DNA of 64,000 nucleotides from NCBI RefSeq assembly GCF_000250675.2, contig NC_018681.1, positions 7,936,001 to 8,000,000 of the forward strand, given 5' to 3'. The DNA comes from Nocardia brasiliensis ATCC 700358. GTDB lineage: Bacteria > Actinomycetota > Actinomycetes > Mycobacteriales > Mycobacteriaceae. Under the pieces are notes generated by a model. It was not told where the DNA came from, did no database searches, and saw only the letters and a list, made by a program, of their open reading frames with translations. Position 1 is the first letter of the stretch. Each line of letters starts with the position of its first letter. Made by a program: the position numbers and the translations under genes. This document shows, piece after piece, positions 17,376-25,624 of the stretch.

Positions 17376-17660
17376 TCAGTCGCGGCGATCGGCGTGGCCG
17401 AGATCACGCTCGGGCGCGACCCGGTCGCGTACCCGTTGCTTGAGCACCGCGATATCGGGAAAACCGCCGTCCGCCTTACGCTCCCACACCTGAGCACCGT
17501 CGACGGTGATCCGGAAGACGCCGCCGGTGCCCGGAACCAGCGCCACCTCACTTAGTTCGGCCGCGAAGGTGGTCAGCAGTTCCTGCGCCATCCAACTGGC
17601 ACGCAGCAACCAGCGGCACTGGGTGCAGTATTCGATCGCGACACGCGGCATGCCGGTCAC
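17376..17660 (-). CDS. SelT/SelW/SelH (Rdx) family thioredoxin-like protein
   Basis: A 94-residue redox protein with the Rdx fold. The active-site CxxC is in EYCTQCRWLLRA at about residues 12-15, cysteine replacing the selenocysteine seen in animal homologues. Downstream blocks GGVFRITVDGAQVWERK and GGFPDIAVLKQRVRD are diagnostic. A role in thiol redox chemistry is assumed for the family. GTG 17660 has GAGGG 5 nt upstream and is preferred over ATG 17651. It is the last gene of the leftward operon, 7 bp after the YchJ-like gene. Confidence 0.88.
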   Translation of the reverse strand: MTGMPRVAIEYCTQCRWLLRASWMAQELLTTFAAELSEVALVPGTGGVFRITVDGAQVWERKADGGFPDIAVLKQRVRDRVAPERDLGHADRRD

Positions 17661-17667
17661 CGTACCC

Positions 17668-18087
17668 TCAGGCTTCGATCTCGCCGTCCAGGTAGACCCA
17701 GGCCCCGTCGGCGCGCAGGAACCGGCTCACCTCGTGCAGCGAGCCGCGGGTGCCGTCCGCGCGGTAGTGCGCGACGAACTCGACCAGCCCGGACTCGTCG
17801 AACAGCCCGCCGTCCGCGGTGCGCAGGATCTCCAGGAACAGCCACCGCTGTCCGGGATCCAGGTCCACCTCGGCGGGCCGGGTGCGCGGATGCCATGACT
17901 GCTTCAGATATTCGGTGTCCCCCACCGCGAATGCGGTGTAGCGCGAACGCATCAACGCCTCGGCGGTCGCCGCCGCACGTTTCCCGTTCAGCACCGGCCC
18001 GCAGCAGTCGTCGAAGGCTTCGCCTCGGCCACACGGACACATCCGCGTCCCACTCATCCCTTGATTCTCGCGCGTCACCCTGATCAC
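17668..18087 (-). CDS. YchJ-family (UPF0225) SEC-C metal-binding protein
   Basis: A 139-residue protein. The SEC-C zinc motif MCPCGRGEAFDDCCGP lies near the N terminus, followed by the YchJ core AEALMRSRYTAFAVGDTEYLKQSWHP and VEFVAHYRADG with a nuclear-transport-factor-2-like fold. The molecular role is unknown. The start GTG 18087 overlaps the stop of the upstream 157-residue ORF (GTGA), indicating coupling; ATG 18057 is an alternative with a poor ribosome site. It is part of the operon Rad50-like ATPase, hypothetical, YchJ, SelW-like. Confidence 0.88.
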   Translation of the reverse strand: MIRVTRENQGMSGTRMCPCGRGEAFDDCCGPVLNGKRAAATAEALMRSRYTAFAVGDTEYLKQSWHPRTRPAEVDLDPGQRWLFLEILRTADGGLFDESGLVEFVAHYRADGTRGSLHEVSRFLRADGAWVYLDGEIEA

Positions 18088-18557
18088 AGCTCACCCCGGG
18101 GTGGTCTCGACGCGGACGCACCGGCCACGGCCAGGTCCGCGGCGAGCGCCACGGTCTGTTCACGCCAGCGGCGCAGATCGGTGACGCTCGGCGCGAGTTC
18201 GTAATCGTGGTGGTGCGCGGCGCGCGAGAGCGCGGCCCACAGCACGCCCACCCGGGCCGCCACCTCCGGTCCGGCGAAGGCGCGCAACGCGATCAGCTGC
18301 GCGCGCATCGGACAGCGCATCAGGGCGGGCGCCACCCGGGCCCACAGCTCGTCCACGGACTGTTCCAACGCGATACGCAGGATCCACGCGGTGGCCCGGG
18401 ACCACAGTCCGCCCGCGTCGGTGACCGCGCCGGAGAGCAGCTTGTCGACCGTGTCCAGTCGCTCGGCCACCGACGGCCGCGGCCGCGGCTTCGGTTGTCC
18501 CGGTTTGCCATTGCGCCGCGGGCCCCGGCGCGGGGTGCGCCGCTCGGTCATCGGCAC
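18084..18557 (-). CDS. Hypothetical protein in the Rad50-like operon
   Basis: 157 residues, not recognised. The first 30 are strongly basic and Pro/Arg-rich (TERRTPRRGPRRNGKPG), suggesting nucleic-acid or acidic-protein binding. The rest is predicted all-helical, with conserved-looking segments LWSRATAWILRIALEQSVDELW and a histidine cluster, AAHHHDYELAP. There are no signal peptide or membrane segments. GTG 18557 lies 7 bp after the ATPase stop and its own stop overlaps the next start, so it is tightly embedded in the operon and likely to work with the ATPase. Confidence 0.75.
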   Translation of the reverse strand: MPMTERRTPRRGPRRNGKPGQPKPRPRPSVAERLDTVDKLLSGAVTDAGGLWSRATAWILRIALEQSVDELWARVAPALMRCPMRAQLIALRAFAGPEVAARVGVLWAALSRAAHHHDYELAPSVTDLRRWREQTVALAADLAVAGASASRPPRGEL

Positions 18558-18564
18558 GTCCCGG

Positions 18565-21129
18565 TCATCGAGCCAGCCAGGCGACGAATCGTTCGGTCTC
18601 GGTGATCAATTCGCGCATGCTGCGGCCGATCGGCACGTGCGCGCCCGCCGTGGCGTCGCGCAGCGCCTCGACCACCCACTTGCCTTCGCGGGCGACGAGA
18701 TGCTTGTTGAGATCGTCCACCTTGCCGCCGACTCCCATCACCGCGAGCGCGACCTTCGCCCGGGTGGAGTGGGCGGAGTCGATGTGGCGCTCCACTTCCC
18801 GGTGATTCATCCCGTCGGCGAGCAGGGTGCGCCGGGCCCGGGACAGGCTGGCCGCCTCCACTGCCGACCGGCAGCAGGTGGCGACGAGTTCGTCGGCGAT
18901 GGCCTGCGGCAGCTGCGGGGTGCGCACGAGCGCGCGGGCATCGTCGAGATAGCGGCGGACCGGATCGCTGGACACGCGCACCTCGACCACCGACCGGTCG
19001 CGCCGCTGCACCTCCAGCACGGTGGCGTCGAGCTCCATCCGGCGCACCGCCTCGGCGAGCCGCTCGTCGTGGGTGAACACCACCACCTGCCGCGTCCAGG
19101 CGACCGCGGCGAGCACCTGGGCCAGACCGTCCACCTTGGCCGGGTCCATGGCCTGCACCGGGTCGTCGATCATGACGAAACGGAACGGGCTCTCCTCGAC
19201 CGTGGCCCGCGGCAGGAACAACGACAGGCCGAGCGCGTGCAACTCGCCCTGGCTCATCACGCCGAGCGCGGCGCCGTCCACCTCGTCGACGGTGACATCC
19301 AGCAGCACCCGGCGCGCCGTTCCGGCGTTGCCCTGCAAGCGAATCGCGCCGAGTTCCACGTTGCTCTGCTGGCGCAGCGTCTGCCAGACCCAGCGCGCGG
19401 TGGTCTCCAGCGGCGTCATGCGCTCCCCGCGCAGGCCCGCGGTGGCCGACTTGAGCCACTCCTCGGCCTTCTTGGTGGTGCGCAGCTCCGCGGCGTGCGC
19501 GGCGACCTCGCGCGCGCCTTCCAGCCAGCTCACGATGCGCGGCACCAGCGGGGTCCACACCTCGTCGAGCCGGTCGAGCTCCTTGCGGGTGCCCTGCTGC
19601 ACCTGGTCGAGCTCGTCGACCAGCCGGGCGTGCGCGCCGCGCAGCCGGTCCGGCAGTTCGGCGCTGTAGTCGGCGGCGGTGAGCGCGGCCCAGTCGGCCC
19701 AGGCCCGGCGCACCGCCGAGGTGTCCACCGAGGGCGGGTTGCGCGGATCGAAATCCAGTTCCGGCGGCACGAGATCGGGCAGCGATCGCGCGGCCTGCAA
19801 CGCGCGGCCGAGCTCGGTGCGCGCGGTGGTCAAGGCGTCGACCCGCGCGGCCAGTGTCGCGATGGAGTCGTCGGCCTGCGCCAGCCACGCGTCGTCCAGC
19901 GCACCGCGACCGCACACCGGGCACGGGCAGTCACCGCTCGCCGCGTGGTGCGCACGGGCCCGGCGCAGCAGCTCGAGCACCCGCAGATCGGCCTCGGCGT
20001 CGGCGGTGGTGCCCTCGGTCAGCGCGGTGCCGCACTCGGCGAGACGGGTGGCCACCGCCGCCACCTCCGCGGCGCTCGGGAGGGTGAGCCGCACGATCGC
20101 GCGCAGACCGGCCGGGCCGCCGGGATCGTCGAAGGTGCCGATCACCTCGTTGCCCAAGGCGGTGAGATCCGGCTGCGCGGGCCGCAGCAGGCCGGTGACC
20201 CGCACCGCGCGGTCGTCGGCCACGCCGTCGAGCGCCTCCAGCAGTTCGAGCCGCTCCTGCCGGGAATCCCGCACGGCGCGTTCCAATTCCAGGCGGCGCA
20301 GTCGAATCCGCTCCTGCGCCAACGTCAATTCGTCGAGCCCGAGCAGTTGGTGCAGCGCGTCGAACAGGTCACTCGGTTTGCCGTCGACCAGTGCGCCGAG
20401 TTCGCTGTAGGACAGGAACGGGCGGTACAGCTCCAGTCGTCCCGCCCAGCGATCGATGTCGAATTCCGTTGGCTCGGCAGGGGGATGCCGTTCGGTCCAG
20501 TGCGCGTCGGGCAGGTCCGCGTCGGCCGCCCACTCCTTGGCGATAGTGAGCATCGCGGAGCGATTCGGTGAGGGGTGGTGGTCGGGTGACGGGTGGGCGA
20601 GCATCGCGGAGCGATTCCGTGAGGGGTGGTGGTCGGGTGACGGGTGGGCGAGCATCGCGGAGCGATTCGGTGAGGGGTGGTGGTCGGGTGACGGGTGGGC
20701 CGATTGACTGCCCGCGGTGAGCAACTCGACCTCGATGCGTGCCGACTCGCCGGCGTGCAGGTTGCGCCAGCCCTCGCGCCAGGCTGCCGACCGGCCGTCC
20801 CAGCGCCGATTCCCGCCGGTGAACACCAGTTCCGCGGCTTCGGCGAAACTGGATTTGCCGCTGCCGTTGCGGCCCACCACCAGGGTGAGCCCGGGCCCCG
20901 GCGGCAGCTGCAGTTCCGCCTCCGGGCCGATCCCGCGGAAACCACGCACCCGGATGGCCCGCAGAAAGATCCCGCCGTCGTCGAATACCGGTGCGCGGTC
21001 GTCGTTTTCGCTGCCGCCGAGGGCGCGCAGGACGGTGCGTGCCACCGAAGGAGTCACCGCGGGGTCCGCGGCGAGCCTGCGGGTGACCACCTCGCTCAGC
21101 CGCGGCACCGGATCGGCGTCGGGACGCAT
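18565..21129 (-). CDS. Rad50/SbcC-like AAA ATPase with a tandem-repeat insertion
   Basis: An 854-residue P-loop ATPase of the AAA_23/SMC-like class. Walker A is GRNGSGKS (residues 86-93). A coiled-coil arm surrounds a short zinc-hook-like CPCPVCG. The signature loop is SQGELHALGLSLFLPRA, Walker B is FVMIDDPVQAMD and the switch histidine is in VVFTHDE. The C-terminal 110 residues are a separate helical module ending TERFVAWLAR. ATG 21129 is used because conserved sequence begins soon after. The open frame continues far upstream but is compositionally non-coding. Residues about 144-194 are three in-frame copies of a 17-residue repeat, probably an inserted DNA repeat. It may act in DNA repair or defence; no nuclease partner is adjacent. 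Confidence 0.85.
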   Translation of the reverse strand: MRPDADPVPRLSEVVTRRLAADPAVTPSVARTVLRALGGSENDDRAPVFDDGGIFLRAIRVRGFRGIGPEAELQLPPGPGLTLVVGRNGSGKSSFAEAAELVFTGGNRRWDGRSAAWREGWRNLHAGESARIEVELLTAGSQSAHPSPDHHPSPNRSAMLAHPSPDHHPSRNRSAMLAHPSPDHHPSPNRSAMLTIAKEWAADADLPDAHWTERHPPAEPTEFDIDRWAGRLELYRPFLSYSELGALVDGKPSDLFDALHQLLGLDELTLAQERIRLRRLELERAVRDSRQERLELLEALDGVADDRAVRVTGLLRPAQPDLTALGNEVIGTFDDPGGPAGLRAIVRLTLPSAAEVAAVATRLAECGTALTEGTTADAEADLRVLELLRRARAHHAASGDCPCPVCGRGALDDAWLAQADDSIATLAARVDALTTARTELGRALQAARSLPDLVPPELDFDPRNPPSVDTSAVRRAWADWAALTAADYSAELPDRLRGAHARLVDELDQVQQGTRKELDRLDEVWTPLVPRIVSWLEGAREVAAHAAELRTTKKAEEWLKSATAGLRGERMTPLETTARWVWQTLRQQSNVELGAIRLQGNAGTARRVLLDVTVDEVDGAALGVMSQGELHALGLSLFLPRATVEESPFRFVMIDDPVQAMDPAKVDGLAQVLAAVAWTRQVVVFTHDERLAEAVRRMELDATVLEVQRRDRSVVEVRVSSDPVRRYLDDARALVRTPQLPQAIADELVATCCRSAVEAASLSRARRTLLADGMNHREVERHIDSAHSTRAKVALAVMGVGGKVDDLNKHLVAREGKWVVEALRDATAGAHVPIGRSMRELITETERFVAWLAR
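20548..20700. repeat. Three tandem copies of a 51-bp repeat inside a coding region
   Basis: Copies at 20548-20598, 20599-20649 and 20650-20700 are identical except for one C/G change in copy 2. Each contains the small palindrome ATCGC-GGA-GCGAT and a G/T-rich half (GGTGAGGGGTGGTGGTCGGG). Because 51 is a multiple of three, the ATPase frame is kept. A diverged solitary copy in inverse orientation lies at 49369-49419. Confidence 0.95.
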
Positions 21130-21615
21130 CTCGTCGGGAACCCCCTCCACCACCGAGCCGCTACAGGTCCTTTCGATCCCGTGCGCCCGCCTGACGCGCA
21201 AGCGCTTCCAGCGGCGCACTGTCGAAGCTGTGCGAAACGCTACCCGATCGGGCCGCTTTCGCCCACCGGAGACGGCGGTGGCGAACCTGGTGCGAATCTG
21301 CCCGCGGGGATGGATATGGCCATCGAATCGGCTGGGGCCGCGCTTCGATGTCCACCCCTCGCCAGCCCCGGCGGGCAGCTCGATGGTGTAACACCCGATT
21401 TGGGTGGCTCGGTCGAGCCGAACAGGACAGAATGCCAGACAACCCCCACCTGTGCAAGATGTTTTGGGTATCGAATCCATCGACGGCACAGTATTTTCCG
21501 TGCCACCGGCCCACCCGCCGGGCCGCCGCGCGCCCGCACGAACCCTTGCCGGGGCGACGGCACACTTGTCGGTGGGCTGCGGTAGAAATCCGTCAACCGA
21601 GGAACGGGGGAACAC
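21130..21615. other. Divergent intergenic region between the ATPase and SWIM operons
   Basis: 486 bp without a supported gene. Open frames here have no ribosome site or coding pattern. It contains the small palindrome GGCTCG-GT-CGAGCC near 21405 and a slightly more AT-rich stretch around 21465-21510, which is the most likely place for promoters. The long size for two back-to-back operons suggests room for regulatory binding. Confidence 0.5.
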
Positions 21616-24489
21616 ATGCCGCGCTGGAGCGAGGACCAGGTCACGGCGCTCGCACCGGACGCGAGCTCGCTGTCCGCCGCGCGCGGGCTGGCCGGGCGCT
21701 GGCGCGGTACCGGGCGGCACGACACCGCACTGTGGGGGCTGTGCCAGGGCAGCGGCGCCAAGCCGTATCAGACCGTCGTCGATCTCGACGGCCCCGCATA
21801 CCAATGTTCCTGCCCCAGTCGCAAATTCCCGTGCAAGCACGCGCTGTCGCTGTTGCTCGAATGGGCGGCGGGCCGGGTCGAGGAGGTGCCGGTGCTCGCC
21901 GGCTTCGCGGCCGCATGGATCGACGGCCGGGCGGCCCGCGCCGCGCGGCCGGCACCGGCCACGGCCGCCCGTACGGCGAATCCGGCGACGGCCGAACAGC
22001 GCCGGGTACGGGTCACCGCGGGACTGGCGGAACTCGAGGTCTGGCTCGGCGACCAGGTCCGCACCGGCCTCGCCCAGACCGACCGCTCGTTCCGCGCGTT
22101 CGAGACGATCGCCGCCCGCATGGTCGACGCCCAGGCCCCCGGTGTCGCCGCCGCGTTGCGTCAGTTGCCGACCACCGTGGTGACCAAGCCCGACTGGCCG
22201 GACGCGGTGCTGCGCGAATACGCGCGGCTGCATCTGCTGATCGTCGCCCATCGCCGGCTCGACGAACTGACCCCTGCCCTGCAGGCAAGCGTCCGCACCC
22301 ACATCGGCTATCCGAACCCGGCCGAGTCGGTGCGCGCCGAACCGGCGGTCCGGGACCGGTGGATGGTGCTCGGCGTGCGCATCACCGAGGAGGAGCGGCT
22401 CTACACCCGGCGCACCTGGCTGTACGGACGGGCGTCGCGCCGTTGGGCACTGGTGGTGGACCATTCGTTCGGATCGCCCGGCTTTCCCGCCGAGGTGCCG
22501 GCGCTCGGCCTGCTCGCCGACGCGGAGCTGCACTTCTACCCGGGCGCCGCCCCGCTGCGGGCACTCTGGGGTGAACGGCACAGTGCGCCAGAGCCTTTCA
22601 CGACCCTGCCGGTTTCCCCGGATCGGCCGGGCACCATCGCGGCCGCGTTGGCCGAGCACGCCGCGGCCCTCGGCGCGGATCCGTGGCTGCGTGGCTGGCC
22701 CGTGCTGCTCGTCGACGTCGTGCCGGTGCATACCGAAAGTGGTTGGTACATAGTCGGATCCGACGGGTCAGCGCTACCGGTGGCGAGTACCGAGCAGCCG
22801 TGGCGGCTGCTGGGCGTCTCCGGCGGCCACCCGGTGACCGTCGCCGCCGAATGGACCACCGCCGGTTTGACGCCGATCTCGGTGTGCACGGCGGGCGAGG
22901 TCCTCGATCTGGCGCGGATCGATCCCGCCGGTCGCGGTGCGGCGCATGCCCCGGTGCCGCAGGGTGCGAGCGGAAACGACCTGACCTCGGTCGCGCTGCT
23001 GGGCACCGCACGACGAGCGCCCGACCTCGCCCAGCTCGCCGCACCGGTCGCCGAAATGGCCGCACACCTGCCCACGGACCCGGCCGTGCGCCTCCTCGAA
23101 TCCGCCGCACTCCACGATGTTTTCGCGCGCGGCGGCGCGCGGGCGAGCACCGCGACCACGCCGGAACCCGCCGCCGACGACACCCGATCCCTGCTGCCGC
23201 ACCTTGCGGCGGCCCGCCTCGCGCGCATGCTGCGCGAGCGCTCCCCCTTCCTGCCCGAGTGGTTCGCCGCCGCCACGCCGCACGACTACCGCGCCCCCGA
23301 CGCGCTGTGCGCCCAACTGCTGGATCAAGCCAAGAGCAACACCGAACTCCGGCAGCCGCTACTGCGGCTCGCGGGCACCCGCGGCCGATGGCTCGCCGAC
23401 CAGCATCCCGAATGGCGAAACCTGGTGAGCGCCCAGCCCGCCCCGACATCTGCGGCGGAACTATGGCAGTACGGCCAACCGCCGCAACGCCTGGCCTGGC
23501 TCGCCGAACTCCGCCACACCGACGCCGACGCGGCGCGCGAGACGCTCGCGACGGCCTGGCCCAAGGAATCCGGACCGCTGAAAGCCGAACTGCTCGCGGT
23601 GCTCGCCGACGGCCTGGCGCGCGCCGACGAGCCACTACTGGAGGCGGGACTGGACGACCGGCGCGCCGATGTGCGCCGCACCGCCGCGGGACTGCTTGCG
23701 CTGCTGCCCGATTCGGCCTTCGCCCAGCGCATGACCCGGCGCGCGGCTGCGTGGATCCGGGTGGAGCACCGGCTGCTGCACACCGAACTCGTGGTCGCCC
23801 TGCCGGAGACGCTCGAGCCCGCGGCGCAGCGCGACGGCATCAGCGACCGCGCGGTCGAGTTCAGTTACCGGTGGGGCGGCGCGCCCGACAGCGCCGCGGG
23901 CCGGCTCCGCCAGCTGGTCGCCGCGACGCCGCTGACGCACTGGGCGAGCGTGCTCGGCGGCCCGGGCAAGGTCGTCAAGGCCAAGATCGACGACCGTTTC
24001 CGCCAGCCGATCTTCGACGGCTGGGTGGACGCCGCACTGGCACAGCATGATTCGACCTGGGCGCGGGCGCTGTTCGACGCGGGCGTGCCGACCGACCTCG
24101 CCATGCTGCGCAGGCGCGAGCTGTTCGCGCTGCTGCCGCTGCCCGACCGGATCAGACATCTGCTCGACCTGGACGGATCCTGGCTCTCCGAGATCGAGGC
24201 CCTGCTGCCCGCCATGGGACACTCGTGGCCGGAACCGCTGGCACAGCACATGATCCTGCTGCTGTTCGAGCGGGCCCGCGCGGCGGCACGACGGCCCGAG
24301 ACGCACGGCACCAGCCCCAGCGCGCACCGCTCGTTGTTGTCCGCGGCGGCGATGCACCTGCCCGTTTCCGCGGCCGGCGCGGCGAGCGTCTCGGCGCGGC
24401 GCTGCGGCGACACCGCCTGGGAGCGGGCCTTCGAGAAACTCGCCGATGACCTCAACCACCGCTCGATGATGCTCGAGGAGTTGCAGTGA
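21616..24489 (+). CDS. SWIM zinc-finger protein fused to DUF5691
   Basis: 957 residues. The N-terminal part has a SWIM zinc finger: C64-x-C66 and C73-x-H75 in YQCSCPSRKFPCKH, a module that binds DNA or protein. From about residue 455 the sequence changes to a DUF5691-type helical repeat region starting LTSVALLGTARRAPDL and continuing to the C terminus. In many actinobacteria I believe these are two adjacent genes, so this looks like a fusion; that comparison is from memory. ATG 21616 follows GGGGGAACAC. It is the first gene of a four-gene coupled operon with MoxR, DUF5682 and VWA proteins. Confidence 0.82.
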   Translation: MPRWSEDQVTALAPDASSLSAARGLAGRWRGTGRHDTALWGLCQGSGAKPYQTVVDLDGPAYQCSCPSRKFPCKHALSLLLEWAAGRVEEVPVLAGFAAAWIDGRAARAARPAPATAARTANPATAEQRRVRVTAGLAELEVWLGDQVRTGLAQTDRSFRAFETIAARMVDAQAPGVAAALRQLPTTVVTKPDWPDAVLREYARLHLLIVAHRRLDELTPALQASVRTHIGYPNPAESVRAEPAVRDRWMVLGVRITEEERLYTRRTWLYGRASRRWALVVDHSFGSPGFPAEVPALGLLADAELHFYPGAAPLRALWGERHSAPEPFTTLPVSPDRPGTIAAALAEHAAALGADPWLRGWPVLLVDVVPVHTESGWYIVGSDGSALPVASTEQPWRLLGVSGGHPVTVAAEWTTAGLTPISVCTAGEVLDLARIDPAGRGAAHAPVPQGASGNDLTSVALLGTARRAPDLAQLAAPVAEMAAHLPTDPAVRLLESAALHDVFARGGARASTATTPEPAADDTRSLLPHLAAARLARMLRERSPFLPEWFAAATPHDYRAPDALCAQLLDQAKSNTELRQPLLRLAGTRGRWLADQHPEWRNLVSAQPAPTSAAELWQYGQPPQRLAWLAELRHTDADAARETLATAWPKESGPLKAELLAVLADGLARADEPLLEAGLDDRRADVRRTAAGLLALLPDSAFAQRMTRRAAAWIRVEHRLLHTELVVALPETLEPAAQRDGISDRAVEFSYRWGGAPDSAAGRLRQLVAATPLTHWASVLGGPGKVVKAKIDDRFRQPIFDGWVDAALAQHDSTWARALFDAGVPTDLAMLRRRELFALLPLPDRIRHLLDLDGSWLSEIEALLPAMGHSWPEPLAQHMILLLFERARAAARRPETHGTSPSAHRSLLSAAAMHLPVSAAGAASVSARRCGDTAWERAFEKLADDLNHRSMMLEELQ

Positions 24490-25586
24490 CCACCGACAAC
24501 CTGGCGCCCGATCTGCTGCGCCCCCACGCCGAACAGTCCTACGCCGCGGAACTGCGCGCCCTCGTGGCCGCCGACGACCGGCCGCGCCCGCCGTCCTGGC
24601 GGCTCTCGCCCTGGGCGGTGGTCACCTACCTGCTCGGCGGCACCCTCGACGACGGCACCGTGATCAGCCCGAAGTACGTGGGGCCGCGCAGGCTCATGGA
24701 GGTCGCCGTCGCGACCCTGGCCACCGATCGCGCGCTGCTGCTGCTCGGCGTCCCCGGCACCGCCAAAACCTGGGTTTCCGAACATCTTTCGGCCGCGATC
24801 AGCGGCGCCTCGACGCTGCTCGTGCAGGGCACGTCGGGCACCGCCGAGGAGGCGATCCGATACGGCTGGAACTATGCCCGGCTGCTCGCCGAGGGCCCGA
24901 GCGAGGGCGCGCTGGTGCCGTCACCGGTACTGACCGCGATGCGCACGGGCGCCATCGCCCGCATCGAGGAACTCACCCGCATTCCGTCCGACGTGCAGGA
25001 CGCACTGATCACCGTGCTGTCCGAGAAGACGCTGCCGATCCCCGAACTCGGCACCGAGGTGCAGGCGGCGAAGGGTTTCAACGTCATCGCCACCGCCAAC
25101 GATCGCGACCGCGGCGTGAACGAGTTGTCCTCCGCGCTGCGCCGCCGCTTCAACACCGTGGTGCTGCCGCTGCCCGCCGGCGAGGACGAGGAGGTCGAGA
25201 TCGTGAGCCGCCGGGTGGCACAGCTCGGCGCCGCGCTGGAGCTGCCGACGGTGCCCGCCGCGGCCGAGGAGGTGCGCCGGGTGGTGCGCGTCTTCCGCGA
25301 GCTGCGCTCCGGCATCACCGCCGACGGCCGGACCAAGCTCAAATCGCCCTCCGGCACCCTGTCCACCGCCGAGGCGATCTCGGTGATCACCAACGGGATC
25401 GCGCTGTCGGCGCACTTCGGCGACGGCGTGCTGCGGGCCGCCGATATCGCGGGCGCGGTGCTCGGCTCGGTGATCAAGGACCCGGTCGCCGATGCCGTCG
25501 TATGGACCGAGTATTTGGAAGCCGTGGTCCGGGAACGACCGGAGTGGTCGGACTTCTATCGCGCCTGCCGCGAGATCAGCGGGTAG
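24486..25586 (+). CDS. MoxR-type AAA+ ATPase
   Basis: A 366-residue AAA+ ATPase. Walker A is GVPGTAKT (residues 88-95), the Walker B region is AIARIEELTRIP, sensor 1 is NVIATANDRDRG, and the arginine finger region is SSALRRRFNTVVLPLP. MoxR proteins act as chaperones that mature or remodel partner complexes, nearly always with a VWA-domain protein, and one is encoded three genes on. GTG 24486 overlaps the stop of the SWIM gene (GTGA). The protein probably forms a hexamer whose substrate or adaptor is the downstream VWA protein. Confidence 0.9.
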   Translation: MTTDNLAPDLLRPHAEQSYAAELRALVAADDRPRPPSWRLSPWAVVTYLLGGTLDDGTVISPKYVGPRRLMEVAVATLATDRALLLLGVPGTAKTWVSEHLSAAISGASTLLVQGTSGTAEEAIRYGWNYARLLAEGPSEGALVPSPVLTAMRTGAIARIEELTRIPSDVQDALITVLSEKTLPIPELGTEVQAAKGFNVIATANDRDRGVNELSSALRRRFNTVVLPLPAGEDEEVEIVSRRVAQLGAALELPTVPAAAEEVRRVVRVFRELRSGITADGRTKLKSPSGTLSTAEAISVITNGIALSAHFGDGVLRAADIAGAVLGSVIKDPVADAVVWTEYLEAVVRERPEWSDFYRACREISG

Positions 25587-25624
25587 GCGTGCGAGATTCG
25601 ACCGGCGCGGCCGGGGGCGACACG

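Noticed and set aside
20548..20700. Insertion sequence or transposon in the ATPase gene
   Set aside because: No transposase, terminal inverted repeats or flanking target duplication were seen, only short tandem units.
21130..22731. N-terminal extension of the Rad50-like ATPase to a 1388-residue protein
   Set aside because: The extension runs antisense through the start of the SWIM gene and the intergenic region and has no conserved motif. Recognisable sequence starts near 21129.
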